Assembly (NCBI GenBank): GCA_902596975.1
Contig: CACJWS010000012.1
Coordinates: forward strand, 1 to 37,057
Reading direction: 5' to 3'
DNA: 37,057 nucleotides
DNA from: an uncultured Pelagibacteraceae bacterium
GTDB taxonomy: Bacteria; Pseudomonadota; Alphaproteobacteria; Pelagibacterales; Pelagibacteraceae
Shown: positions 7,802 to 14,157 of the stretch, in pieces
Layout of the letters: every line of letters starts with the position of its first letter
How positions within the stretch are numbered: the first letter of the stretch is position 1
Translations under genes and position numbers: made by a program
Notes under the pieces: model-generated
Told to the model about the DNA's origin: nothing
The model's database searches: none
The model's input: the letters and a program-made list of their open reading frames with translations, nothing else

Positions 7802-8356
7802 ATGAAATATATAAATTTTATTCTTTTATTTTTGCTAAGTATTTTTAATTCAAATTATTTACAGGCTAATGATTTAGTAATAAGCGAACTGCAGAAGGGT
7901 GGAAAAATTGTATTTATAAGACATTCACTTGCACCAGGAAATGGAGATCCTGATAATATTGATTTAAAAAAATGTGATACTCAAAGAAATTTAAATCAAC
8001 AGGGAATAGAGCAATCAAAAAAAATTGGAAAATTATTTAAAGAAAATAACATTCAAATTGATAAAGTCTTATCTAGTGAATGGTGTAGATGCAAAGATAC
8101 TGCAAGATTTGCCTTTAATAATTATGAAATTTTCAAAGGTTTAAACTCTTTTTATCAAGAGAAGTTTTATAAATATAAAGATGAACAAATTAAGAGTTTA
8201 AAAAAATATATATCTAACTGGAATGGTGAAAAAAATCTTATTTTAGTAACACATTTTGTGGTTATTTCAGAAATGTTAAATTTTGGTACTTCATCTGGTG
8301 AAATTGTTGTTATAGATAAAGATTATAAATTCATAGGAAGTATTGAAACTCTTTAA
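7802..8356 (+). CDS. Exported histidine phosphatase family protein
   Basis: Phosphoglycerate-mutase-like (histidine phosphatase, branch 1) protein of 184 residues with an N-terminal signal peptide (about 1-22), so probably periplasmic. The family motif RHG appears as FIRHS with phosphorylated H41 and R40. SSEWCRCKDTA gives the second arginine (R96) and LVTHFVVI the second histidine (H151). I chose ATG 7802 over TTG 7793 because it gives a normal signal peptide (MKYINFILLFLLS). Such small exported members include the Ais/SixA-like phosphatases, whose substrates vary; a phosphomonoester outside the inner membrane would fit the neighbouring nucleotidase and glycerol genes, but this is inference. 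It starts 30 nt after glpK and is probably in the same transcript. Confidence 0.82.
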   Translation: MKYINFILLFLLSIFNSNYLQANDLVISELQKGGKIVFIRHSLAPGNGDPDNIDLKKCDTQRNLNQQGIEQSKKIGKLFKENNIQIDKVLSSEWCRCKDTARFAFNNYEIFKGLNSFYQEKFYKYKDEQIKSLKKYISNWNGEKNLILVTHFVVISEMLNFGTSSGEIVVIDKDYKFIGSIETL

Positions 8357-8392
8357 TAAATAACATTATATTAGAAATATCAAAAAATATTT

Positions 8393-9406
8393 ATGATTAA
8401 AAAATTTAAATTTATTATTTTTTTATTATTTTTTTCTTTAATTTTAGGTAATGCAAATTCAAACAATTTTAAAATTAAAGATTTAGAGATAGAACTTTTT
8501 GATAAAAATAAACTAATAACAAGTTCAAGAATTATGACGGAGGACTTTGGGTACCTAAAAGTCAAAGTCTTTGCAGAAAAAATAGATAACGAAAACTTCG
8601 GGTCTATAATATTGGTTGTTTATTCAAAAGTTGATAAATATGGACAATTTATTAGAAGTTTTCTTCTAGACTATTTTTTTAATAAAGATAATTCTATTTT
8701 TAACAAGGATGATGCATACCATTATATTGAAAATGAAAATAGGACTAATGCATTTCAAGTTAAAGAATTTGATTTACAAAAATTTATAAAAAGATCTGAT
8801 GATTTTAATGAGGTAAGAAGTGCTTTAAAGGGAGCTTATAAGAAAAGTTCATTAAAAAATAATGATAGAGTAATTAAAAGCGATCATGTTTATTTGACTT
8901 CAAATGGTAATTTGGTCTGGGTTAGCCATATGTTTAATTATGAAACAGTTATAAAAGAAAATCATTTTCAAGGTGGAAAGTCAAAATTTCATCCAAAAAA
9001 TATAAATGAATTTCCTAAATATAAAAGTTATATGGATAGTTGGTCAAATTTAGCATTCAAAAGACATGATGAATTCCAAAAAGCTTTAAAAATAAAATCT
9101 CAAATAGATTTGATTTCAGATGGTTTAGATAAAAATGAAAATTTGGATTATTATGAAAAAAACTTTTATTCTTCAAATATAAGCGATGAGAAAAATAATA
9201 TCAATGAAGATGAAAGAAAAGCTAAAGAAGAAAAAGAAAGAAAAGCTAAAGAACAAAAAGCTAAACAAGATACCCAAACATCAGGAGAGGAATTAAGCGT
9301 TGATGATTTGATGTCCAAAATAAAAGAATTAAATGAGATGTATAAATCAGGGGTAATTTCAAAAGAAGAATTTAAAATGCTTAAAGGTAAACTTTTAAAG
9401 AAATAA
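8393..9406 (+). CDS. Exported protein of unknown function with C-terminal SHOCT domain
   Basis: I do not recognise the main body of this 337-residue protein. Residues 1-24 look like a signal peptide (hydrophobic run ending near NANSN). Residues 25-245 are a mixed alpha/beta region without a motif I can name. A charged, low-complexity linker of repeated KAKEEKERKAKEQ type follows at about 268-290. The last about 35 residues (LSVDDLMSKIKELNEMYKSG, then VISKEEFKMLKGKLL) match the SHOCT pattern, a short two-helix oligomerisation domain usually found at protein ends. If the protein is exported, the SHOCT domain would sit in the periplasm. Gaps to both neighbours are short (36 and 25 nt), consistent with co-transcription with the histidine phosphatase. 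Confidence 0.7.
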   Translation: MIKKFKFIIFLLFFSLILGNANSNNFKIKDLEIELFDKNKLITSSRIMTEDFGYLKVKVFAEKIDNENFGSIILVVYSKVDKYGQFIRSFLLDYFFNKDNSIFNKDDAYHYIENENRTNAFQVKEFDLQKFIKRSDDFNEVRSALKGAYKKSSLKNNDRVIKSDHVYLTSNGNLVWVSHMFNYETVIKENHFQGGKSKFHPKNINEFPKYKSYMDSWSNLAFKRHDEFQKALKIKSQIDLISDGLDKNENLDYYEKNFYSSNISDEKNNINEDERKAKEEKERKAKEQKAKQDTQTSGEELSVDDLMSKIKELNEMYKSGVISKEEFKMLKGKLLKK

Positions 9407-9431
9407 CTTTAATTGATAAAAAATATTTAAA

Positions 9432-10286
9432 ATGAAAGTTGGATTTATAGGTGTTGGATGGATGGGATTTGGTATAGCAAATAATATCCTTAAAAATAAT
9501 CATGAATTATTTGTAATTGCTAACAAGAACAGAAAGCCAATTGATAGAATAGTTAGAGAGGGTGCAAAAGAAGTTAAATCTTATGATGAACTTTGTAAAA
9601 GCGGATTAGATGCTTTGTTTTTGTGTGTAACGAATTCTCCCATTGCACACGAAATTGGAAAAAAAATAGTTTCATTACTGACTGATAAAACTATTGTCAT
9701 TGATATTACTACTCATAATAAAAATGGATCTATTGAGATGGAGCAAATATTAAATGCAAATAATATTCCTTATTTAGAATGCCCAGTTATGGGAGGTCCT
9801 GTTCAAGCAGAAGAGGGAATATTAGGTGGAATTGTTGGTGGATCTGAGGAAAATTTAAAAAGATCAGAAGAACTTTTAAAATGTTTTTGTAAAAATTATT
9901 ATCATTTTGGTGGAATTGGATCTGGTGCGAAAACAAAATTATTAAATAATTTTCTATCTTTAGGAACTGCTACTTATGTAATTGAATTAATAAAAGCTGC
10001 AAAAAAATTAGATATAGATTTAGATAAACTTTATAAGGTAGCCCAATTAGGCTCAGGTAATTCTAATGCTTTAAAAAGGATTTTTGATAAGGTTTTAGAG
10101 GATGATTACACAGGTTTTAAGTTTACAGCAACTAATACACTAAAAGATTTAACTTATATAACTGACTTATTAAAAGGTATGGATAATGCAGAAAAATTAT
10201 CTGATCTATCAAAATCTTTTTACAAAAAAGCTGTTGATGATGGTGATGGTGAACTTTTTATAAGTGAATTAATAAAGAAGAATTAA
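9432..10286 (+). CDS. NAD(P)-dependent beta-hydroxyacid dehydrogenase (HIBADH family)
   Basis: Cytoplasmic oxidoreductase of the 3-hydroxyisobutyrate dehydrogenase / tartronate semialdehyde reductase family, which interconverts beta-hydroxyacids and the semialdehydes. The Rossmann motif GFIGVGWMG is at residues 4-12. The substrate loop is CPVMGGPVQAEEG at 117-129 (the family has DAPVSGG there), and the catalytic lysine K169 lies in KTKLLNN. At 284 residues it is normal for the family (about 290). The exact substrate cannot be read; serine/glycerate, succinic semialdehyde and hydroxyisobutyrate are all possible. Its stop overlaps the stop of the convergent small membrane protein gene by four bases, and an A/T-rich hairpin at the overlap may end both transcripts. 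Confidence 0.85.
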   Translation: MKVGFIGVGWMGFGIANNILKNNHELFVIANKNRKPIDRIVREGAKEVKSYDELCKSGLDALFLCVTNSPIAHEIGKKIVSLLTDKTIVIDITTHNKNGSIEMEQILNANNIPYLECPVMGGPVQAEEGILGGIVGGSEENLKRSEELLKCFCKNYYHFGGIGSGAKTKLLNNFLSLGTATYVIELIKAAKKLDIDLDKLYKVAQLGSGNSNALKRIFDKVLEDDYTGFKFTATNTLKDLTYITDLLKGMDNAEKLSDLSKSFYKKAVDDGDGELFISELIKKN

Positions 10287-10296
10287 TCTTTTTTTT
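10274..10296. terminator. Possible bidirectional terminator between convergent genes
   Basis: AAAGAAGA (10274-10281), loop ATTAA (10282-10286), then TCTTTTTT (10287-10294) can form an 8-bp stem with one G-T pair, followed by more T residues. On the other strand the A-rich arm supplies the U run. It contains only one G-C pair, so the stem is weak. Its position exactly over the two convergent stop codons favours a terminator role. Confidence 0.4.
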
Positions 10297-10462
10297 CTTC
10301 TTTTTCTTTTTCAGCGAAGAATAAAGCAATAGCAAATAAAGTTGTCCATGCAATTCCTAATAAAGCTTTTGGACTTGTTTCAGCACTCCATATGTCTAAA
10401 AAGATTGCACCTAATGCAAGACCGACGAGATAAATAACAATTGCAATATTTGTTTTGCTCAT
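10283..10462 (-). CDS. Small two-helix membrane protein, unknown function
   Basis: A 59-residue frame on the - strand from ATG at 10462-10460 to TAA at 10285-10283. It begins MSKTNIAIVIYLVGLALGAI and has two hydrophobic segments (about 6-23 and 34-51) joined by a short loop with WSAETSPK, then a highly charged EKEKEEKKD tail that should be cytoplasmic. The codon use is natural and AT-rich, the frame fills most of the otherwise empty gap between the dehydrogenase and tRNA-Leu, and it is not antisense to any gene apart from 4 bases, so I judge it real. I do not recognise a family. It is the only confident protein gene on the - strand of the window. Its promoter must lie in the 77 bases shared with the divergent tRNA-Leu. 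Confidence 0.7.
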   Translation of the reverse strand: MSKTNIAIVIYLVGLALGAIFLDIWSAETSPKALLGIAWTTLFAIALFFAEKEKEEKKD

Positions 10463-10497
10463 ATCAATTAAGCTAATGTTTTACACTATTATTCTAA

Positions 10498-10526
10498 TTG
10501 GACAATTATAAACAATCATATATAAA
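10498..10526 (+). promoter_or_regulatory. Probable sigma-70 promoter for tRNA-Leu (and tig)
   Basis: TTGGAC at 10498-10503 and TATAAA at 10521-10526 are separated by 17 bp, and the -10 element ends 13 nt before the tRNA, giving a short 5' leader. The tig start is only 6 nt beyond the tRNA and has no room for its own promoter, so this promoter probably also drives tig. Confidence 0.6.
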
Positions 10527-10539
10527 GCACCAATAATTT

Positions 10540-10624
10540 GGGCGAGTGGCGGAATTGGTAGACGCGTTGGTCTTAGGAACCAATAGTGCAAACTGTGAAG
10601 GTTCGAGTCCTTTCTCGCCTACCA
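10540..10624 (+). tRNA. tRNA-Leu(UAG)
   Basis: The 85-nt cloverleaf includes encoded CCA. The acceptor GGGCGAG pairs with CTCGCCT (first pair G-U), followed by discriminator A. The D-arm GCGGAATTGGTAGACGC is typical of leucine tRNAs. The anticodon stem-loop TTGGT-CTTAGGA-ACCAA gives anticodon TAG, there is a long variable arm as expected for class II, and the T-loop is GGTTCGAGTCC. It reads CUA and, with U34, probably other CUN codons. Confidence 0.96.
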
Positions 10625-10630
10625 TAATTT

Positions 10631-12100
10631 ATGAAAGTAACAGTAGAAAATAAAAAAGGTTTAGAAAAAAATATAAAAGTTTTTATCGATAAAAAAACTA
10701 TATCTGGATATCTCGAAGAAAAATACGAAGAGATTAAAAAAGATGTCGTTTTAAAAGGATTTAGACCAGGAAAAGTACCAACTGAAATATTAAAAAGACA
10801 GTTTGGAAAAGCTGTATACGGAGAGGTAATCGATAAAGTATTAAAAGATACTACTACTAAAGCTCTTGAGGATAATAAAATTAAACCAGCAGGTCAGCCT
10901 AAAATTGATTTAAAATCATTTGGTGAAGGAAAAGATCTTGAATACACAATTTCTGTAACAGAATTACCTAATGTTGAAGTTGGATCATTAAAAGATTTAA
11001 AAGTAGATGAGTACGTTGTTAAAATTGATCCAAAAGAAACAGATAAAAGAATTGATCAAATAGCCAAAACCCAAAAAAATTTTAAAGACGCAGAAGAAAG
11101 TTATGCAGCTAAAGTAGGTGATTTAGTTGTTTTTGATTATAAGGCAACAGTTGATGGTAAAGATTTTAAAGGAAATGAAGGAAAAAATACTCAATTAGAA
11201 CTTGGAAAAGATTTATTTATAAAAGGATTTGATAAGCAATTAGAAGGTGTCAAAAATAAACAAGATAAAAAAATAGAAGTTAAATTACCTGAAAACTTTC
11301 CAGAAAAAGAAGTGGCTAACAAATCTGCAGTGTTTGAATGCAAAATAACAGCTGTAAAAAAACCAGAAGAAACAAAAATTGATGACAACTTTGCAAAAAA
11401 TTTAGGAGCAAAAGACTTAAATAATTTAAAAGAATTAATATCTAAACAAATCAATGATGAATTCAAAAATTCATTAGAAATGATTTCAAAAAAGCAAATT
11501 CTTGAACAGATAGAAAAACAAAAACTAGATCAATTACCAGCAAACCTTATTGAACAAGAAGTAAATTTATTAGCTCAAGGTATGAAGGAAGATGAAAAGA
11601 AAAAAAATATGAAATACTTTGAGGAACAAGCTAAAAAAAGAATAAAAACTGGTTTAATATTAAATGCATTTGGTGAAAAAAATAAAATTAAAGTATCTCA
11701 AGAAGAGTTAAATGCAGAAATACAAAAACAATTTAGAATGATGCCTGGACAAGAAAAAATGGTTAAAGAGTATTATGAGAAAAATCCAGGGGCTATAGAA
11801 AGTTTAAGAGGTTCTATTTATGAAGAAAAGATAATTGGCGAACTTAAAAAAATAGCAAAAGTAAATAAAAAAGAAATTAGCAAAGAAGAAGCTGAAAAAA
11901 TCTTAAAAGAAGAAAATGAAAAAAATCTAAAAGAGCAAGAGAAATTAGCAAAACTATCTGAAGGTGCTGATGATATTGTAAAAGAGAAAAAAGAAGTTAA
12001 GTCAGAAGATAAAAAAGAAAAGAAAACAGCCAAACCATCTAAAGCTACAAAAAAAGTAGCTAAAAAAACTAAATCAACAAAAAAAGTTAGCAAAAAGTAA
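10631..12100 (+). CDS. tig: Trigger factor, ribosome-associated chaperone
   Basis: Ribosome-bound chaperone and peptidyl-prolyl isomerase that meets nascent chains at the exit tunnel. The N-terminal ribosome-binding domain carries the signature GFRPGKVP at 43-50. The FKBP-type isomerase domain is at about 150-240 (GDLVVFDYKA to the LPENFPE region), and the helical C-terminal chaperone domain at about 250-425. At 489 residues it is longer than E. coli Tig (432). The extra part is a highly lysine-rich tail (about 440-489, with repeated KKTAKPSKATKK-like runs) that resembles histone H1-like tails and is predicted disordered. The start is fixed by homology (MKVTVENKKG) and lies 6 nt after the tRNA-Leu CCA with no Shine-Dalgarno sequence. 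clpP follows after 31 nt, the standard tig-clpP-clpX-lon order. Confidence 0.97.
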   Translation: MKVTVENKKGLEKNIKVFIDKKTISGYLEEKYEEIKKDVVLKGFRPGKVPTEILKRQFGKAVYGEVIDKVLKDTTTKALEDNKIKPAGQPKIDLKSFGEGKDLEYTISVTELPNVEVGSLKDLKVDEYVVKIDPKETDKRIDQIAKTQKNFKDAEESYAAKVGDLVVFDYKATVDGKDFKGNEGKNTQLELGKDLFIKGFDKQLEGVKNKQDKKIEVKLPENFPEKEVANKSAVFECKITAVKKPEETKIDDNFAKNLGAKDLNNLKELISKQINDEFKNSLEMISKKQILEQIEKQKLDQLPANLIEQEVNLLAQGMKEDEKKKNMKYFEEQAKKRIKTGLILNAFGEKNKIKVSQEELNAEIQKQFRMMPGQEKMVKEYYEKNPGAIESLRGSIYEEKIIGELKKIAKVNKKEISKEEAEKILKEENEKNLKEQEKLAKLSEGADDIVKEKKEVKSEDKKEKKTAKPSKATKKVAKKTKSTKKVSKK

Positions 12101-12131
12101 TCACAAGTTGTATAAGTAAATCGAATCACTT

Positions 12132-12743
12132 ATGACAACAAAAATTCCAGAACATCTAAGCACTTTGATCCCAATGGTAGTTGAGCAATCAAGCCGTGGT
12201 GAAAGAGCTTATGATATTTATTCAAGATTATTAAAAGAGAGAATTGTTTTTGTAGTTGGACCAATTAATGATGCAGTTGCATCACTAGTTACAGCGCAAT
12301 TGTTATTTTTAGAGTCTGAAGATCCCAAAAAAGAAATTTCATTATACATCAATAGTCCAGGTGGATTAGTCACAGCTGGTTTAGGAATTTATGATACGAT
12401 GCAATACATTAAACCTGAAGTTAGCACATTATGCATTGGTCAAGCTGCAAGTATGGGATCATTTTTATTAGCTGCAGGATCAAAAGGAAAAAGATTATCT
12501 TTGCCCAACTCAAGAATAATGGTTCACCAACCATCTGCAGGTTTTCAAGGTCAAGCAACTGACATAGAAATTCATGCTAATGAGGTTATGTCTTTGAAAA
12601 AAAGATTAAATGAAATTTATTCTAAACACACAGGTAAGTCTGTTGATCAAATTAAAGAAGCTTTGGAGAGAGACAATTTTATGACTCCAGATAACGCGAA
12701 AGATTTTGGTTTGATCGATAAAGTAGTAGAAAAAAGAGACTAA
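12132..12743 (+). CDS. clpP: ATP-dependent Clp protease proteolytic subunit
   Basis: Serine peptidase that forms the double-heptamer chamber of ClpXP. The catalytic triad is visible: S107 in GQAASMGS, H132 in MVHQPSAGF and D181 in ERDNFM. The oxyanion GG is in SPGGLVTAG. At 203 residues the length is normal and includes a short N-terminal propeptide region ([19 protein letters not shown]), with the mature protein probably starting near residue 12-14 by analogy. No Shine-Dalgarno motif is visible ahead of the ATG. ClpX, its unfoldase partner, follows after 89 nt. Confidence 0.98.
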   Translation: MTTKIPEHLSTLIPMVVEQSSRGERAYDIYSRLLKERIVFVVGPINDAVASLVTAQLLFLESEDPKKEISLYINSPGGLVTAGLGIYDTMQYIKPEVSTLCIGQAASMGSFLLAAGSKGKRLSLPNSRIMVHQPSAGFQGQATDIEIHANEVMSLKKRLNEIYSKHTGKSVDQIKEALERDNFMTPDNAKDFGLIDKVVEKRD

Positions 12744-12832
12744 ACAACAATATATAGTTTATTCACAACCTATACTTGATTAAGAAGTAATCTTTGTAAT
12801 AAAGTATTCAAATTGATTCGTTATAAAAAGTT

Positions 12833-14095
12833 ATGAGCAATAATAATAAAAATATTCTTTACTGTTCTTTCTGTGGAAAGAGCCAACATGAAGTCAGAAA
12901 ATTAATTGCTGGCCCTACAGTTTTTATATGTGATGAATGCGTTGAGTTATGCATGGACATCATCAAAGAAGAGAGCAAAGATACTTTTGTAAAACATCAG
13001 GATGGATTACCCTCACCAAAAGAAATTTGTGCAGTTCTTGATGATTATGTAATTGGACAAGATCATGCAAAAAAAGTTTTATCAGTTGCAGTTCACAATC
13101 ATTACAAAAGATTAAATTACGAAAATAAAACTAGCAAAAACGTCGAACTTTCAAAATCAAATATTATGTTAGTTGGACCAACAGGATGTGGAAAAACTTT
13201 ATTGGCACAAACTTTAGCAAGAATTTTAGATGTGCCTTTCACAATGGCAGATGCAACCACATTAACTGAAGCAGGTTATGTTGGTGAAGATGTTGAAAAT
13301 ATAATACTAAAATTATTACAAGCGGCAGATTATAATGTTGAAAAAGCTCAAAGAGGAATTGTTTACATTGACGAGGTAGATAAAATTAGTAGAAAATCTG
13401 AAAACCCTTCAATTACTAGAGATGTATCCGGAGAAGGGGTTCAACAGGCTTTATTAAAAATTATGGAGGGAACAGTTGCTAGTGTACCTCCTCAAGGTGG
13501 AAGAAAACATCCACAACAAGAATTTTTACAAGTAGATACGACTAACATTCTATTTATATGTGGTGGTGCGTTCGCTGGATTAGATAAAATAATTTCACAA
13601 AGAGACAAAGGTTCATCTATTGGTTTTGGCGCTGAGGTTAAAAGTTTAGAAGATAAAAAAGTAGGCGAGTGGATGAAAAATCTTGAGCCTGAAGACTTAT
13701 TAAAATATGGATTGATACCTGAGTTTATTGGAAGATTACCTATAACAGCTACTTTAGATGATCTTGATGAAAAATCTTTAGTTAAAATTTTATTAGAACC
13801 AAAAAATTCTTTAATTAAACAGTATCAGGAGCTGTTTAAATTAGAGGGAGTAAAACTTACTTTTAAAGATCAATCAGTTAAAGATATTGCAAATAAGGCT
13901 ATATCTAAAAAAACTGGAGCAAGAGGACTAAGATCGATTCTGGAAAATATATTATTGAAAACAATGTTTGATCTACCAAGTCAAGATAACATAGAAGAAG
14001 TTATAATTGATTCTGGTGCGGCGAAAGGTGTATCAGCGCCAGTTATTGTTCATTCGAAGAACAAAACTAAAACCGATAAGACTTCAGCTGCATAA
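12833..14095 (+). CDS. clpX: ATP-dependent Clp protease ATP-binding subunit ClpX
   Basis: AAA+ unfoldase that recognises substrates and feeds them into ClpP. The N-terminal zinc-binding domain uses C11, C14, C33 and C36. Walker A GPTGCGKT is at 115-122, the pore loop GYVGED at 148-153, Walker B ends in D180-E181, the RKH pore loop is at 224-226 and the ClpP-docking IGF loop at 263-265, so the protein should pair with the adjacent ClpP. At 420 residues the length matches the family. The C-terminus has a polar tail ([12 protein letters not shown]). The start ATG lacks an obvious ribosome binding site, like its neighbours. Confidence 0.98.
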   Translation: MSNNNKNILYCSFCGKSQHEVRKLIAGPTVFICDECVELCMDIIKEESKDTFVKHQDGLPSPKEICAVLDDYVIGQDHAKKVLSVAVHNHYKRLNYENKTSKNVELSKSNIMLVGPTGCGKTLLAQTLARILDVPFTMADATTLTEAGYVGEDVENIILKLLQAADYNVEKAQRGIVYIDEVDKISRKSENPSITRDVSGEGVQQALLKIMEGTVASVPPQGGRKHPQQEFLQVDTTNILFICGGAFAGLDKIISQRDKGSSIGFGAEVKSLEDKKVGEWMKNLEPEDLLKYGLIPEFIGRLPITATLDDLDEKSLVKILLEPKNSLIKQYQELFKLEGVKLTFKDQSVKDIANKAISKKTGARGLRSILENILLKTMFDLPSQDNIEEVIIDSGAAKGVSAPVIVHSKNKTKTDKTSAA

Positions 14096-14136
14096 TTTCA
14101 CGTTAATAAACCATAATTTCCTATTGCATTATAAAA

Positions 14137-14142
14137 TATAAT
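14137..14142 (+). promoter_or_regulatory. Possible -10 element of a lon promoter
   Basis: A perfect TATAAT hexamer lies 15 bp before the lon ATG in the 62-base clpX-lon gap. Transcription would start near 14149, leaving a leader of about 9 nt. No good -35 hexamer stands at 16-18 bp, and the region is AT-rich, so this is tentative. It would explain the absence of a ribosome binding site. No heat-shock (sigma-32) consensus was seen. Confidence 0.3.
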
Positions 14143-14157
14143 ATCCATATTTCACTG

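Noticed and set aside
9205..9270. Repetitive A/G-rich sequence in the SHOCT protein as a possible tandem-repeat or CRISPR-like array
   Set aside because: It is in-frame coding for a KAKEEKERKAKEQ-type charged linker with no regular spacers.
11818..12129. A 103-codon open frame on the - strand over the tig 3' end
   Set aside because: It is the antisense of the lysine-rich trigger factor tail (Phe/Ser-rich by necessity), with no independent motif; tig itself is certain.
12744..12832. A promoter or small RNA between clpP and clpX
   Set aside because: TATAAA at 12822-12827 is only 5 bases from the ATG and the other hexamers have poor spacing; no stable fold was seen.
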